Positions 7,731 to 15,092 of a stretch of DNA of 64,000 nt are shown here, one piece after another. Source of the DNA: F23-B02 sp963625685. GTDB taxonomy: Bacteria > Bacillota > Clostridia > Oscillospirales > Oscillospiraceae. Location of the stretch: positions 102,983 through 166,982 of the forward strand of contig CAVFTR010000003.1 of assembly GCA_963625685.1 (NCBI GenBank), given 5' to 3'. The notes beneath the pieces are model-generated. The model was not told the DNA's origin, ran no database searches, and saw nothing but the letters and a program-made list of their open reading frames with translations. Made by a program: the position numbers and the translations under genes. The first letter of the stretch is position 1. Each line of letters starts with the position of its first letter.

Positions 7731-8162
7731 GTGCCGGCAGGAATAATTTTCAGCATCGTCGCGGGTATGGCGATGAGTGTGCAGGGGGTTATGAACACGC
7801 GCCTGGGCGAGGGGATAGGCAGGCTTGAGGCCAACGCCCTCGTGCAGGGCACGGCCTTCGCGCTCTCGCTCGCGGCGCTCATGCTCTGGCGTCAGGGCAG
7901 CTTCACGGCGCTCGGCGGCGTAAATAAGCTCTATTGGCTCGGCGGAGTGCTGGGCACGGTCATAACGCTCACGGTCATGCTCGGCATAAAAAGCCTCGGA
8001 ACGACGGTCGCGATATCGCTCATACTCATATCGCAGCTGCTCGTAGCCGCGCTGATCGACGCCTTCGGCCTCATGGGTAGCGAAAGGCTCGCCTTCGGCT
8101 GGAATAAATACGTCGGGCTCGCCGTCATGTGCGGCGGCATGCTGCTGTTCAGAGCCAAGTAA
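7731..8162 (+). CDS. DMT-family transporter, DUF606/YdcZ type
   Basis: A 143-residue protein with four to five hydrophobic helices (SIVAGMAMSVQGVMNTRLGE at the start, LGTVITLTVMLGIKSLGTTV in the middle). The motif MNTRLG and the size fit the half-size DUF606 branch of the drug/metabolite transporter superfamily, which works as a dimer. The GTG start follows a near-perfect ribosome binding site (cggaggagataaa). The substrate is unknown. Confidence 0.82.
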   Translation: MPAGIIFSIVAGMAMSVQGVMNTRLGEGIGRLEANALVQGTAFALSLAALMLWRQGSFTALGGVNKLYWLGGVLGTVITLTVMLGIKSLGTTVAISLILISQLLVAALIDAFGLMGSERLAFGWNKYVGLAVMCGGMLLFRAK

Positions 8163-8232
8163 AAAATTGCTTCTTGCAAACGGCGCGGGATATGTTAAAA
8201 TATAAATATATCAAGCTGACGGGAGAAGCAGT

Positions 8233-8460
8233 ATGAACAGACTTTCGATGCTCAAAAGGACCGCCGCCGAGGCCCGCGCCGCCGGCAGACAGGACAGCCG
8301 CCATTTTCTGGCCCTCTACAGGGCATATCTGCACGGCGCGTCCGAGGCCGCCGGCGACTATTATGAAAGCGAGCGCGAGCACAGCTTCAGAATGGCGGTC
8401 GCCGCAATGGCCTTTGCCCTCCTGAGCTGGCTCGTCACAATGTATTTCGTATTCAGGTAA
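8233..8460 (+). CDS. Small single-helix membrane protein, unknown
   Basis: A 75-residue protein with a basic, alanine-rich N-terminal half and one transmembrane helix near residues 53-72 (MAVAAMAFALLSWLVTMYFV). A ribosome binding site (gggagaag) precedes the ATG and a clean terminator follows. It sits between the DMT gene and the spo0A control region. I do not recognise the family. Confidence 0.65.
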   Translation: MNRLSMLKRTAAEARAAGRQDSRHFLALYRAYLHGASEAAGDYYESEREHSFRMAVAAMAFALLSWLVTMYFVFR

Positions 8461-8465
8461 GCCTT

Positions 8466-8495
8466 TGCCCTGCGCGCTCCGCAGGGCATTTTTCG
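8466..8495 (+). terminator. Rho-independent terminator
   Basis: The arms gccctgcg and cgcagggc, followed by atttttcgg, close the transcript of the small membrane protein gene. Confidence 0.8.
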
Positions 8496-8502
8496 GACCG
8501 CG

Positions 8503-8574
8503 TTTCGACAAAATATTACACGGATGAGTGAAAAAGGGAGGGAAAATGGCTGTATTCAGGGCGTTTTAGTCGAA
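8503..8574 (+). promoter_or_regulatory. Spo0A boxes upstream of spo0A
   Basis: TTTCGACAAA at 8503-8512 is the exact complement of the Spo0A box TTTGTCGAA. TTAGTCGAA at 8566-8574 is a one-mismatch copy on the other strand. Spo0A autoregulation through such boxes is established in Bacillus; here it is inferred from the sites and their position 150-220 bp before the gene. Confidence 0.7.
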
Positions 8575-8719
8575 TTATGTCAACAAATATTTCAAATAGT
8601 CGACACGATTCGTGTGCCAAAACATTTCGGATATGGTAAGTTTATACCATAAAAGCAGCTGTTTTGCATCAAAAGATAAAGGCAGCGCTGTTCATGCAAC
8701 TTACTGGAGGAATATAGTT

Positions 8720-9496
8720 ATGGAAACCAAAACACGAGTTCTGATCGCGGATATCGACGAGGACTTTCGCCGGCTGCTGGGCGATGTGCTGTCGCAGGAG
8801 GACGACATGGAGTGCGTCGGAAGCACCGATAACGGGGTGGACGCGCTCTCGATTTCCTCTGAGCGGCAGCCGGAGGTCCTGGTCATGGACCTGGTGCTTC
8901 TGAAGCTCGACGGCATCGAGGTGCTGCGCCGCCTGCCGGAGGCCTGCCCCGGAGCGAAGGCGATAGTCGTCACGCATCTGTACCGCAGCGAGATCGTGCG
9001 CCGCTGCACCGCGCTCGGCGCGGCCTACTTCGTGCCCGAGCCCTGCGACGTAAACCTTCTGCTCGAGCGCATACGTCAGGTCGCGGCATGCCCCGCGCAG
9101 GAAGAGCTGCTCCCGCCGATGCAGTCGGGCAGCGCAAATCTCGAGGCGGCGGTCACCGAGATCATCCACGAGATCGGCGTTCCGGCGCACATAAAGGGCT
9201 ATCAGTATCTGCGCGAGGCGATAATACTCACGATAAAGGACATGGACATAATAAACGCAGTGACGAAGGTGCTCTATCCCGAGGTCGCCAAGAAGTTCGG
9301 CACGACCCCGTCGCGGGTCGAGCGCGCCATCCGCCACGCCATCGAGGTCGCGTGGGACCGCGGCGATATCGAGGTGCTGCAGAAGTTTTTCGGCTACACC
9401 GTGTCGAACATCAAGGGCAAGCCGACCAACTCCGAATTCATCGCCATGATCGCCGACTGCCTTTCCCTGCGCCAAAAGCAGGGCATAATGCGGTGA
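8720..9496 (+). CDS. spo0A: Stage 0 sporulation protein A
   Basis: A 258-residue response regulator and master regulator of sporulation. Residues 5-120 are the receiver with phospho-acceptor Asp57 (VMDLVL) and Thr85. The C-terminal half is the Spo0A DNA-binding domain with the hallmark recognition region TPSRVERAIRHAIEVAW. Two receiver positions are odd: the second acidic-pocket residue is Ile12, and the conserved lysine is Glu107 (VPEPCD in place of a KP motif). The start follows ctggagg. The last 27 or so codons lie in the 354 bp repeat at 9409-9762, so the present 3' end comes from an integrated element. Confidence 0.96.
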   Translation: METKTRVLIADIDEDFRRLLGDVLSQEDDMECVGSTDNGVDALSISSERQPEVLVMDLVLLKLDGIEVLRRLPEACPGAKAIVVTHLYRSEIVRRCTALGAAYFVPEPCDVNLLLERIRQVAACPAQEELLPPMQSGSANLEAAVTEIIHEIGVPAHIKGYQYLREAIILTIKDMDIINAVTKVLYPEVAKKFGTTPSRVERAIRHAIEVAWDRGDIEVLQKFFGYTVSNIKGKPTNSEFIAMIADCLSLRQKQGIMR

Positions 9497-9762
9497 AAAC
9501 ACAGCAAAATCAAGGCTTTGCCGGATGGAGGAATATGGCGCGGAAGCGACGAATAAGCTGAACGCGCTATGAATTTCCCCTCCGCATAGCAACCTATCAT
9601 TGAGCTCATAGCAACGAACGCTCCCTGTCAGTTGGGTATCCTGAACCAACCGACGGGGAGTGTTTTTATGAGCAATTTCAGTTTGGATTATTGCATTGGT
9701 GAGTTTATGATCTACTGCCGCAGCCGTGACCTTCGGAGGCGAACGCTGGACAGCTATGAGCA
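9409..9762 (+). repeat. Left copy of 354 bp direct repeat (attL side)
   Basis: It matches 21818-22171 with about four mismatches (for example at 9415, 9699, 9730 and 9737). It includes the last codons of spo0A, its terminator region and the first 32 codons of the integrase. The attachment core must lie in or next to the spo0A codons. The unit catagcaac occurs twice (9585 and 9607 region) and gctatg/catagc forms an inverted pair, candidate integrase binding sites. Confidence 0.88.
9620..9666 (+). terminator. spo0A terminator overlapping the integrase ribosome binding site
   Basis: The arms ctccctgtcagttgg and ccaaccgacggggag pair along their length with a few G-U pairs and are followed by tgttttt. 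The 3' arm contains the ggggag that serves as ribosome binding site for the integrase ATG at 9668. Confidence 0.65.
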
Positions 9763-10657
9763 CACTTTGCGCCTATTCGAGCGATGGTGCGAGGTGGAAT
9801 TGAAGATAGACCACATCCATGATGTGAGCGAGCAGGTTATACGGCGCTATATCACAAACCTTCAGGAACGCGGCAAATATACATTTTATGCCGACGAGAA
9901 GAGCAGAGGTACAAACTTTCCTGAGCGGCGTAGAGATTACAGGCAGCCGATAACAACGGCCACGATAAATAACTATATACGAAATCTGAAAGTGTTTTTC
10001 AACTGGCTCGACTCGGAGCACTGGCTGAACAAAAATCCGATGAAGAAAGTAAGGCAGCTGAAAACCAACAGGCAGAAGAAAGAGTATCTTAGCGACGATG
10101 AGTTCAAAAAGCTCGTCGGACATTTGGACAAATCATATTTTTCGGAGCATCGGGATTATGCCATGATAGTGCTGATGCTCGATAGCGGCATGAGACTGGG
10201 CGAGTGCAGCAGCCTTTTGGTATCCGATATACAGCTTGCGAGGCATCAGATTGTCCTGAGAGCGGAGATGACGAAGGTGAGGAAGGACAGAACAGTGTTT
10301 TTCTCGCAGCGCACAGAGAGCATCCTGCGGCGCTGGCTTCAATACAAAGACAGATACGTTGACAGTGATTATCTTTTTCCTGTCCAGTATAGCGGCGGAT
10401 GTATACAAGTGCGGAATTTCGAGACTAACTTCAAAAAATATCTCCGACGAGCGGGACTGAAAGACACCATTTCTCCGCACTGTTTGCGCAATAATTTTGC
10501 AAAGCGCTGTTTGATGAACGGAATGGATATCTACACGCTGAGCCGCTTGTTGGGGCATTCAAGCGTAACGGTGACTGAACAGGCGTATCTTGATCTTACA
10601 GAAGAGGATATAGGCCGCCGTTATCAAAACTTCAGCCCTTATGCAGCTATACGGTAA
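9668..10657 (+). CDS. Tyrosine recombinase/integrase of the spo0A element
   Basis: A 329-residue XerC/D-type integrase. The N-terminal SAM-like core-binding domain covers about residues 1-110. The catalytic domain shows Arg in GMRLGE (near 175), Lys in TKVRKDR, HCLR (near 271-274), His in LGHSSV and the nucleophile Tyr in EQAYLDL (near 306), so it should be active. It is the first gene inside the element, immediately after spo0A, and its start is repeated in truncated form at 22077. Transcription probably comes from an internal promoter or from read-through past the spo0A terminator. Confidence 0.92.
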   Translation: MSNFSLDYCIGEFMIYCRSRDLRRRTLDSYEHTLRLFERWCEVELKIDHIHDVSEQVIRRYITNLQERGKYTFYADEKSRGTNFPERRRDYRQPITTATINNYIRNLKVFFNWLDSEHWLNKNPMKKVRQLKTNRQKKEYLSDDEFKKLVGHLDKSYFSEHRDYAMIVLMLDSGMRLGECSSLLVSDIQLARHQIVLRAEMTKVRKDRTVFFSQRTESILRRWLQYKDRYVDSDYLFPVQYSGGCIQVRNFETNFKKYLRRAGLKDTISPHCLRNNFAKRCLMNGMDIYTLSRLLGHSSVTVTEQAYLDLTEEDIGRRYQNFSPYAAIR

Positions 10658-10670
10658 CATGTTTATAAAA

Positions 10671-10714
10671 AGAAAGAGGCAAGAAAGATACATCTTTTTT
10701 GCTTCTTTTTTGCA
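10671..10714 (+). terminator. Terminator after integrase
   Basis: The arms agaggcaagaaagat and atcttttttgcttct pair around a short loop and run into tttttgc. The stem may serve the convergent WYL gene as well. Confidence 0.55.
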
Positions 10715-10727
10715 TGATTTATAAAAA

Positions 10728-11849
10728 TCAGTACATCTCCTGAATCTTATTCAAATATTCTTTAAATTCCTCTATTACATCGGGTGGATTGAGCAGCTTT
10801 ACACGTTTGCCGAAGCCGCAGAGCCACGCGAAGAATTGATCACTGATTTGAACATCGGTGGACACCGAGAAATGATGGTCATCTATCTTATGGTAGAATG
10901 TATCGCTGCCCTTGCCGAAGCGTTCAACAGAGGTATCCATTAGAGTATCAACAAACTGGATCTCAACTCTGCGGATTTTTCCGCTCATCATCCCAAAACA
11001 GCTCCGTGCGTGATCTTTTACGCTCCTGCTCTTATATTCATCCGCTCCACTTCGGGGCTCTCCTGTGAGACTTACATTGACCATTCGGTCAACTCTGTAG
11101 GTCTTAATTTTTTTGTCAGGCTTTTTCTCCTTATCATCATAGGCCAGCAGATAGAAGTTGCCGTTATCTATCAGCAGGCGGTAAGGGCTGACAACATATT
11201 TTCCGGCAGAGCGGGATTTTACATGCTGCTTCAGGTCTGTAATGGAATAGCGCATGTAGTCGAAGCTGATTTTTTCGGGCGTGTGGCGCAGACCGTCAAT
11301 ACTTGTGCTCATGGCATCTCTTATGATATCCATGTTCAGTATAACCGCATTGTTTGTGGTTTTCACACGGTCTAACAAATACGTCGCGCTGCGCTTTATT
11401 CGTTCGGCCTGCGGATCACTAACCATAGAGCAGGCAACATCAACGAGCAGGCCTACATGCTTTTCGCTTATGAATTTAGCTGAGTATATGCACTCGACCA
11501 AGAGCCGGATATCGTTGAGGTCGAATTGTCTGCGGCGAAAATAGAAGCCCTTACGCTTTGCGTCATATACGATAAGCTTTTCATCCTCGTATTGTTCGAG
11601 CTCTTCTGCGGCGGAGTTTATATCCGTGCCCTGCTCGATCATGTACATGGCTTTGTTGATCTCGGCAATGTCGCTGTAAATCGAGCGGCGCTCGGCAGCA
11701 ATTCCGCACTCGTTCAGATAGTCAACTATATCGGATGCATTGCAGACATGATTTTCATCTGTGTTGCGCTGAAGGTATTGCAGAACAACGAATGTCTTCA
11801 GCTTTTGGTTAGGCTTCTTGCCGTGCTGCGGCTGCTTTTGGACCGGCAT
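10728..11849 (-). CDS. WYL-domain transcriptional regulator
   Basis: A 373-residue protein. An N-terminal winged helix (residues about 15-75, with the pattern ASDIVDYLNECGIAAERRSI) precedes a WYL domain (about 150-290, including VVSPYRLLIDNGNFYLLAYD) and a C-terminal WCX-like extension. WYL proteins sense nucleic acid or nucleotide ligands, and relatives such as BrxR and CapW repress anti-phage systems. It is divergent from the SPFH/TIR gene block and co-directional with the XRE gene 14 bp upstream. I infer that it controls the block. Confidence 0.88.
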   Translation of the reverse strand: MPVQKQPQHGKKPNQKLKTFVVLQYLQRNTDENHVCNASDIVDYLNECGIAAERRSIYSDIAEINKAMYMIEQGTDINSAAEELEQYEDEKLIVYDAKRKGFYFRRRQFDLNDIRLLVECIYSAKFISEKHVGLLVDVACSMVSDPQAERIKRSATYLLDRVKTTNNAVILNMDIIRDAMSTSIDGLRHTPEKISFDYMRYSITDLKQHVKSRSAGKYVVSPYRLLIDNGNFYLLAYDDKEKKPDKKIKTYRVDRMVNVSLTGEPRSGADEYKSRSVKDHARSCFGMMSGKIRRVEIQFVDTLMDTSVERFGKGSDTFYHKIDDHHFSVSTDVQISDQFFAWLCGFGKRVKLLNPPDVIEEFKEYLNKIQEMY

Positions 11850-11863
11850 AGTTTTACCTCTCT

Positions 11864-12091
11864 TTAATCTCTGAAATCAAATAGATCCTTTGGACTCACA
11901 TCAAGCACCTCGCAGAGCTTGAACACAACATCGAACGAAACGCCGACGTTGCCAAGCTCAATGGCGCTGATGTGGCTTCTGTCGATATCAACAAGCTCCG
12001 CAAGCTGAAGCTGCGTGAGCTTTTTTCTTTTTCTATAGTAAACAACGTTTAGACCAAACTTTTCATAGAGCTTTTTGTACTCTGCTTTCAT
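11864..12091 (-). CDS. XRE-family DNA-binding protein
   Basis: A 75-residue Cro/CI-type regulator that is almost only a helix-turn-helix (LTQLQLAELVDIDRSHISAI). The start at 12091 follows gaggtgat; the frame is open further but the upstream codons overlap the promoter region. It precedes the WYL gene in a two-gene operon. An inverted pair GTATCAC (12094-12100) and GTGATAC (12122-12128) next to its start is a candidate operator. Confidence 0.85.
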   Translation of the reverse strand: MKAEYKKLYEKFGLNVVYYRKRKKLTQLQLAELVDIDRSHISAIELGNVGVSFDVVFKLCEVLDVSPKDLFDFRD

Positions 12092-12093
12092 AT

Positions 12094-12128
12094 GTATCAC
12101 CTCAAATAAATGATAAAGAGAGTGATAC
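12094..12128. promoter_or_regulatory. Inverted repeat in the divergent control region
   Basis: GTATCAC and GTGATAC are perfect inverted heptamers 21 bp apart, between the XRE start and the plus-strand promoter of the SPFH gene. Binding by the XRE or WYL protein is an inference. Confidence 0.4.
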
Positions 12129-12162
12129 ACTTCATAAACCTTGCATAGATAGCGCAACGCTA

Positions 12163-12192
12163 TTGACACAAGTCATTTTAGAATGATATAGT
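12163..12192 (+). promoter_or_regulatory. Promoter of the SPFH-TIR block
   Basis: TTGACA (12163-12168) and TATAGT (12187-12192) with an 18-bp spacer lie about 75 bp before the first gene of the block. Confidence 0.65.
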
Positions 12193-12267
12193 TTGCTTGG
12201 AAATAAATTTTTGCGCTTACATAGACGGTTAACGTCCATAAGGCGCAATTGAAAGAGGGAGAAGATT

Positions 12268-13668
12268 ATGGCTTTGGTTGACATCATTAAGTATGAGGGG
12301 GACAACAGCACCTTTGTGTGGAAGCATCCGTGCGAGGATTTCAATTCACTTACACAGCTTATCGTGCATGAATCGCAGGAGGCCGTTTTCTTCATGAACG
12401 GTCAGGCGCTTGACCTCTTCGGAGCGGGCAGATACACACTGGAAACGCAGAATATTCCGAAGCTTGGAAAGCTCCTCAACCGCACGACCGGCGACAACAC
12501 GCCGTTTCATTGTGAGGTCTATTTCATAAACAAGACTGTTCAGATGGCAATGAAATGGGGAACTGACAGCAAGGTCAGGTACATTGATCCGGATTCCGGA
12601 GTGCCTTTGGAGCTTGGCGCGAGCGGTTCGCTTAACATGCAGGTAGCTGACAGCAGAAAGCTCCTCATCAAGCTCGTCGGAACCATGACCGGCATTGCAT
12701 GGGATTCGGAAAGAGACGGCTTCACTAAATCTATTCAGAGCTCTTTCAGACCCGTAATTTCCACAGCGGTGAAAACAACGCTGTCCTCTGTGATCAAGGC
12801 ATTACAGATCAACATACTTGAAGTCGATGAGCATCTCAACGAAATCGCCTCGGAGCTGCATAAAAAAATCTCTCCCGAATTCGAGGAATACGGTCTGTCG
12901 ATCCCCCAGTTTTATCTAACTACTGTAGTATTGCCCGAAGATGATCCGAATTTCAAGAGGATTCGAGAGCTGTATACGATATCTTTGCAGAAGCGCATGA
13001 TTCATGCGGACAAGGACATTCGCACGACAAAAGCGCAGGCAGAGGCAGAGGTCACAGCCGCCGCTCGTGCTGTTGAGCTTGAGCGCCAGCAGACCCAAAC
13101 AGAGGTCGCAAAGCGTGCAGCAGAGCGAAAAGTGATAGAGGCGCAGGCTGAAGCTATGGCGAAAAAAGCATCGGGCTTGGCAGAGGCAGAAGTTATGCGC
13201 GCCATGGGTTATAACCAAAAAGATGTTCTTCAGGCAGAAGTCCAAAAGGCCTATGCGGAGGGCATTGGCAACATGGGCGGATCGGGCGGTACAGGCGGAT
13301 CGGTCATGAGTGATATTGTAGGCCTTGGGATCGGTCTAAAAGCTGCCGGTGCATTTGGTGGACAGATAGGTAACATGTTCGGTACTTTTGGAGACATGAG
13401 CTCGGGAGACACGGCTTCACCGGCCAAAGAGGTATGCTCTAAGTGTGGAGCAAGTATCCCCACAGGCTCTAAGTTCTGCCCTGAGTGTGGAGAGAAGACG
13501 GAAAAAGTGCCGGACAATATGATCACCTGCCCCGAATGCGGTCAAACCGTGGTGAAAGGCAAGTTCTGTCCCGAATGCGGGCACAAATTCATATCTGTAT
13601 GCCCGAACTGCGGAGAAACAGTTTCGAGCGGTACTAAATTCTGCCCCCAGTGCGGAACAAAGCTGTAA
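12268..13668 (+). CDS. SPFH-domain protein with three C-terminal zinc ribbons (YdjI/virion-core-like)
   Basis: A 466-residue protein. Residues about 30-250 are an SPFH (stomatin/flotillin-like) domain of the COG4260 type. Residues about 255-325 are a charged alanine-rich coiled coil (AQAEAEVTAAARAVELERQQ), followed by a glycine-rich linker. Three CxxC...CxxC ribbons end the protein (CSKCG/CPECG, CPECG/CPECG, CPNCG/CPQCG). SPFH proteins form large oligomers at membranes. It heads a four-gene block with a TIR protein that also begins with a zinc ribbon, suggesting a shared scaffold. The partners and the trigger are unknown. Confidence 0.88.
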   Translation: MALVDIIKYEGDNSTFVWKHPCEDFNSLTQLIVHESQEAVFFMNGQALDLFGAGRYTLETQNIPKLGKLLNRTTGDNTPFHCEVYFINKTVQMAMKWGTDSKVRYIDPDSGVPLELGASGSLNMQVADSRKLLIKLVGTMTGIAWDSERDGFTKSIQSSFRPVISTAVKTTLSSVIKALQINILEVDEHLNEIASELHKKISPEFEEYGLSIPQFYLTTVVLPEDDPNFKRIRELYTISLQKRMIHADKDIRTTKAQAEAEVTAAARAVELERQQTQTEVAKRAAERKVIEAQAEAMAKKASGLAEAEVMRAMGYNQKDVLQAEVQKAYAEGIGNMGGSGGTGGSVMSDIVGLGIGLKAAGAFGGQIGNMFGTFGDMSSGDTASPAKEVCSKCGASIPTGSKFCPECGEKTEKVPDNMITCPECGQTVVKGKFCPECGHKFISVCPNCGETVSSGTKFCPQCGTKL

Positions 13669-13695
13669 AACGAGAGAGATTAGGAGAGAGCTATT

Positions 13696-14388
13696 ATGAA
13701 TAAGAATTTTAAGTATTACATAGCAGCGTGGGCTGTTTTGGCGGTTATATTTAATGTTATTGCTTTTGTGACTCCCGCTGTGGACGGAGCAAGTAAATTT
13801 GACGGCGCATTTTGGAGCGGCTATGTCTTGATCATGCTTGCCTTAATCGGTCAGCTCGTGTGCGCTTACTTTGCATTCAAAGCGAAAAGCAAGGAGCAGC
13901 TTTTCCTTAAACTGCCCCTTGTTACTATAAGCTATTCGGCGTTGATACTGTCGTTCGTTGTCGGCGCTGCATGTATGCTCATTCCGAACCTGCCCAACTG
14001 GGTCGGAATAGTCACTTGCGCATTGATTTTGGGCTTTACAGCGATATCTGTTATCAAGGCAAGCGCGGCGGCAGAGCTTGTGCATGAGCCGGATACGCGC
14101 GTTAAGGAGAAAACGGCCTTTATCCGTGTAATGACCGTCGAAGCGGAAAATTTGATGGCGAGAGCACAAACCGACGAGGCAAAAGCCATGTGCAAAAAGG
14201 TCTATGAGGCACTGCGGTATTCTGACCCCATGAGCAGCGAGGCCCTTTCGGGAACAGAAGCAGAAATCTCTAAGGAGTTTACCGCATTTGCGGCAGCAGT
14301 TAAAAACGGCGAAAACGCATCTGATCTTGCAGACGAGCTGATTGCCCTGATCGGTGACAGAAACAGAATGTGCAAGGTGATGGAGTGA
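13696..14388 (+). CDS. Four-helix membrane protein with cytosolic helical tail
   Basis: A 230-residue protein with four predicted transmembrane helices at about 8-28, 38-60, 72-95 and 100-120. A soluble helical tail of about 100 residues follows (TVEAENLMARAQTDEAKAMC). There is no recognised catalytic motif. It follows the SPFH gene by 27 bp and precedes the next gene by 11 bp, so it belongs to the block. A membrane partner of the SPFH scaffold is plausible but not shown. Confidence 0.75.
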   Translation: MNKNFKYYIAAWAVLAVIFNVIAFVTPAVDGASKFDGAFWSGYVLIMLALIGQLVCAYFAFKAKSKEQLFLKLPLVTISYSALILSFVVGAACMLIPNLPNWVGIVTCALILGFTAISVIKASAAAELVHEPDTRVKEKTAFIRVMTVEAENLMARAQTDEAKAMCKKVYEALRYSDPMSSEALSGTEAEISKEFTAFAAAVKNGENASDLADELIALIGDRNRMCKVME

Positions 14389-14399
14389 GGGACATCTGT

Positions 14400-15086
14400 A
14401 TGAATTTTTCGAACGAAGAAAAACAAGCTTGCTTTGATAAAATATCGGAACTATACTTCTGCAAAAATTTCGGAAGCACCTCAAAGGCTGACTTAGAAGT
14501 TTTGCTTTTTTCTGAATATGTTGGGCATTGCATTAGCGCAGGTGAACCGTATGACGATTATACATTATCAAAGCAATTAGGGATAACCCAGTCACGCATT
14601 AGAACCTTGAAAGAACGAAAAGAACTGAAATATCCAAGCAAAGGTTTTGACTGGAGAACCTCCTTTTCAGACTCTGTAAAGAATGCGAAATATGATGAAG
14701 CGGATCATTATGTAAAAATATTAATTCAAGATATTAATGTTTTGAACGAGGCACGTCATTTCATCGAAGAAAAAGGCTGGTATGATGAATGTTCACTTAA
14801 CAAAAAACTACTCCGCTTGCCACTTGATTGTTTTGTTGAAATATGTCTCGATGACATGACACTAGCTGATACTTTTTCTGTGGAAGCAAAAGAAAATATA
14901 AACGCTATAGCCGAATCGAACAGCGATATACATACTTTCCTGAGCGATTTTTCAAAAGAAGGATTCAAAACATTCTTGATGAATGCCAGCAAACAAGCCA
15001 TTCTGTCTGTTATCTCATTACTACCGTTTGGTGGACTTGCAAAAACAGCTTTTAGCTTTTTAGAGACAGTGATAGGAGGAATATAA
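14400..15086 (+). CDS. Unknown protein with helix-turn-helix-like start and hydrophobic C-terminus
   Basis: A 228-residue protein from the ATG at 14400. A helix-turn-helix-like stretch (YTLSKQLGITQSRIRTLKER) lies near residue 60. The last 35 residues are hydrophobic and glycine-containing (ILSVISLLPFGGLAKTAF), which would suit membrane insertion. Its codons are visibly more AT-rich than those of its neighbours, suggesting a separate origin. It is 6 bp upstream of the TIR gene, hence coupled with it. I cannot name a family. Confidence 0.7.
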   Translation: MNFSNEEKQACFDKISELYFCKNFGSTSKADLEVLLFSEYVGHCISAGEPYDDYTLSKQLGITQSRIRTLKERKELKYPSKGFDWRTSFSDSVKNAKYDEADHYVKILIQDINVLNEARHFIEEKGWYDECSLNKKLLRLPLDCFVEICLDDMTLADTFSVEAKENINAIAESNSDIHTFLSDFSKEGFKTFLMNASKQAILSVISLLPFGGLAKTAFSFLETVIGGI

Positions 15087-15092
15087 ACTATA

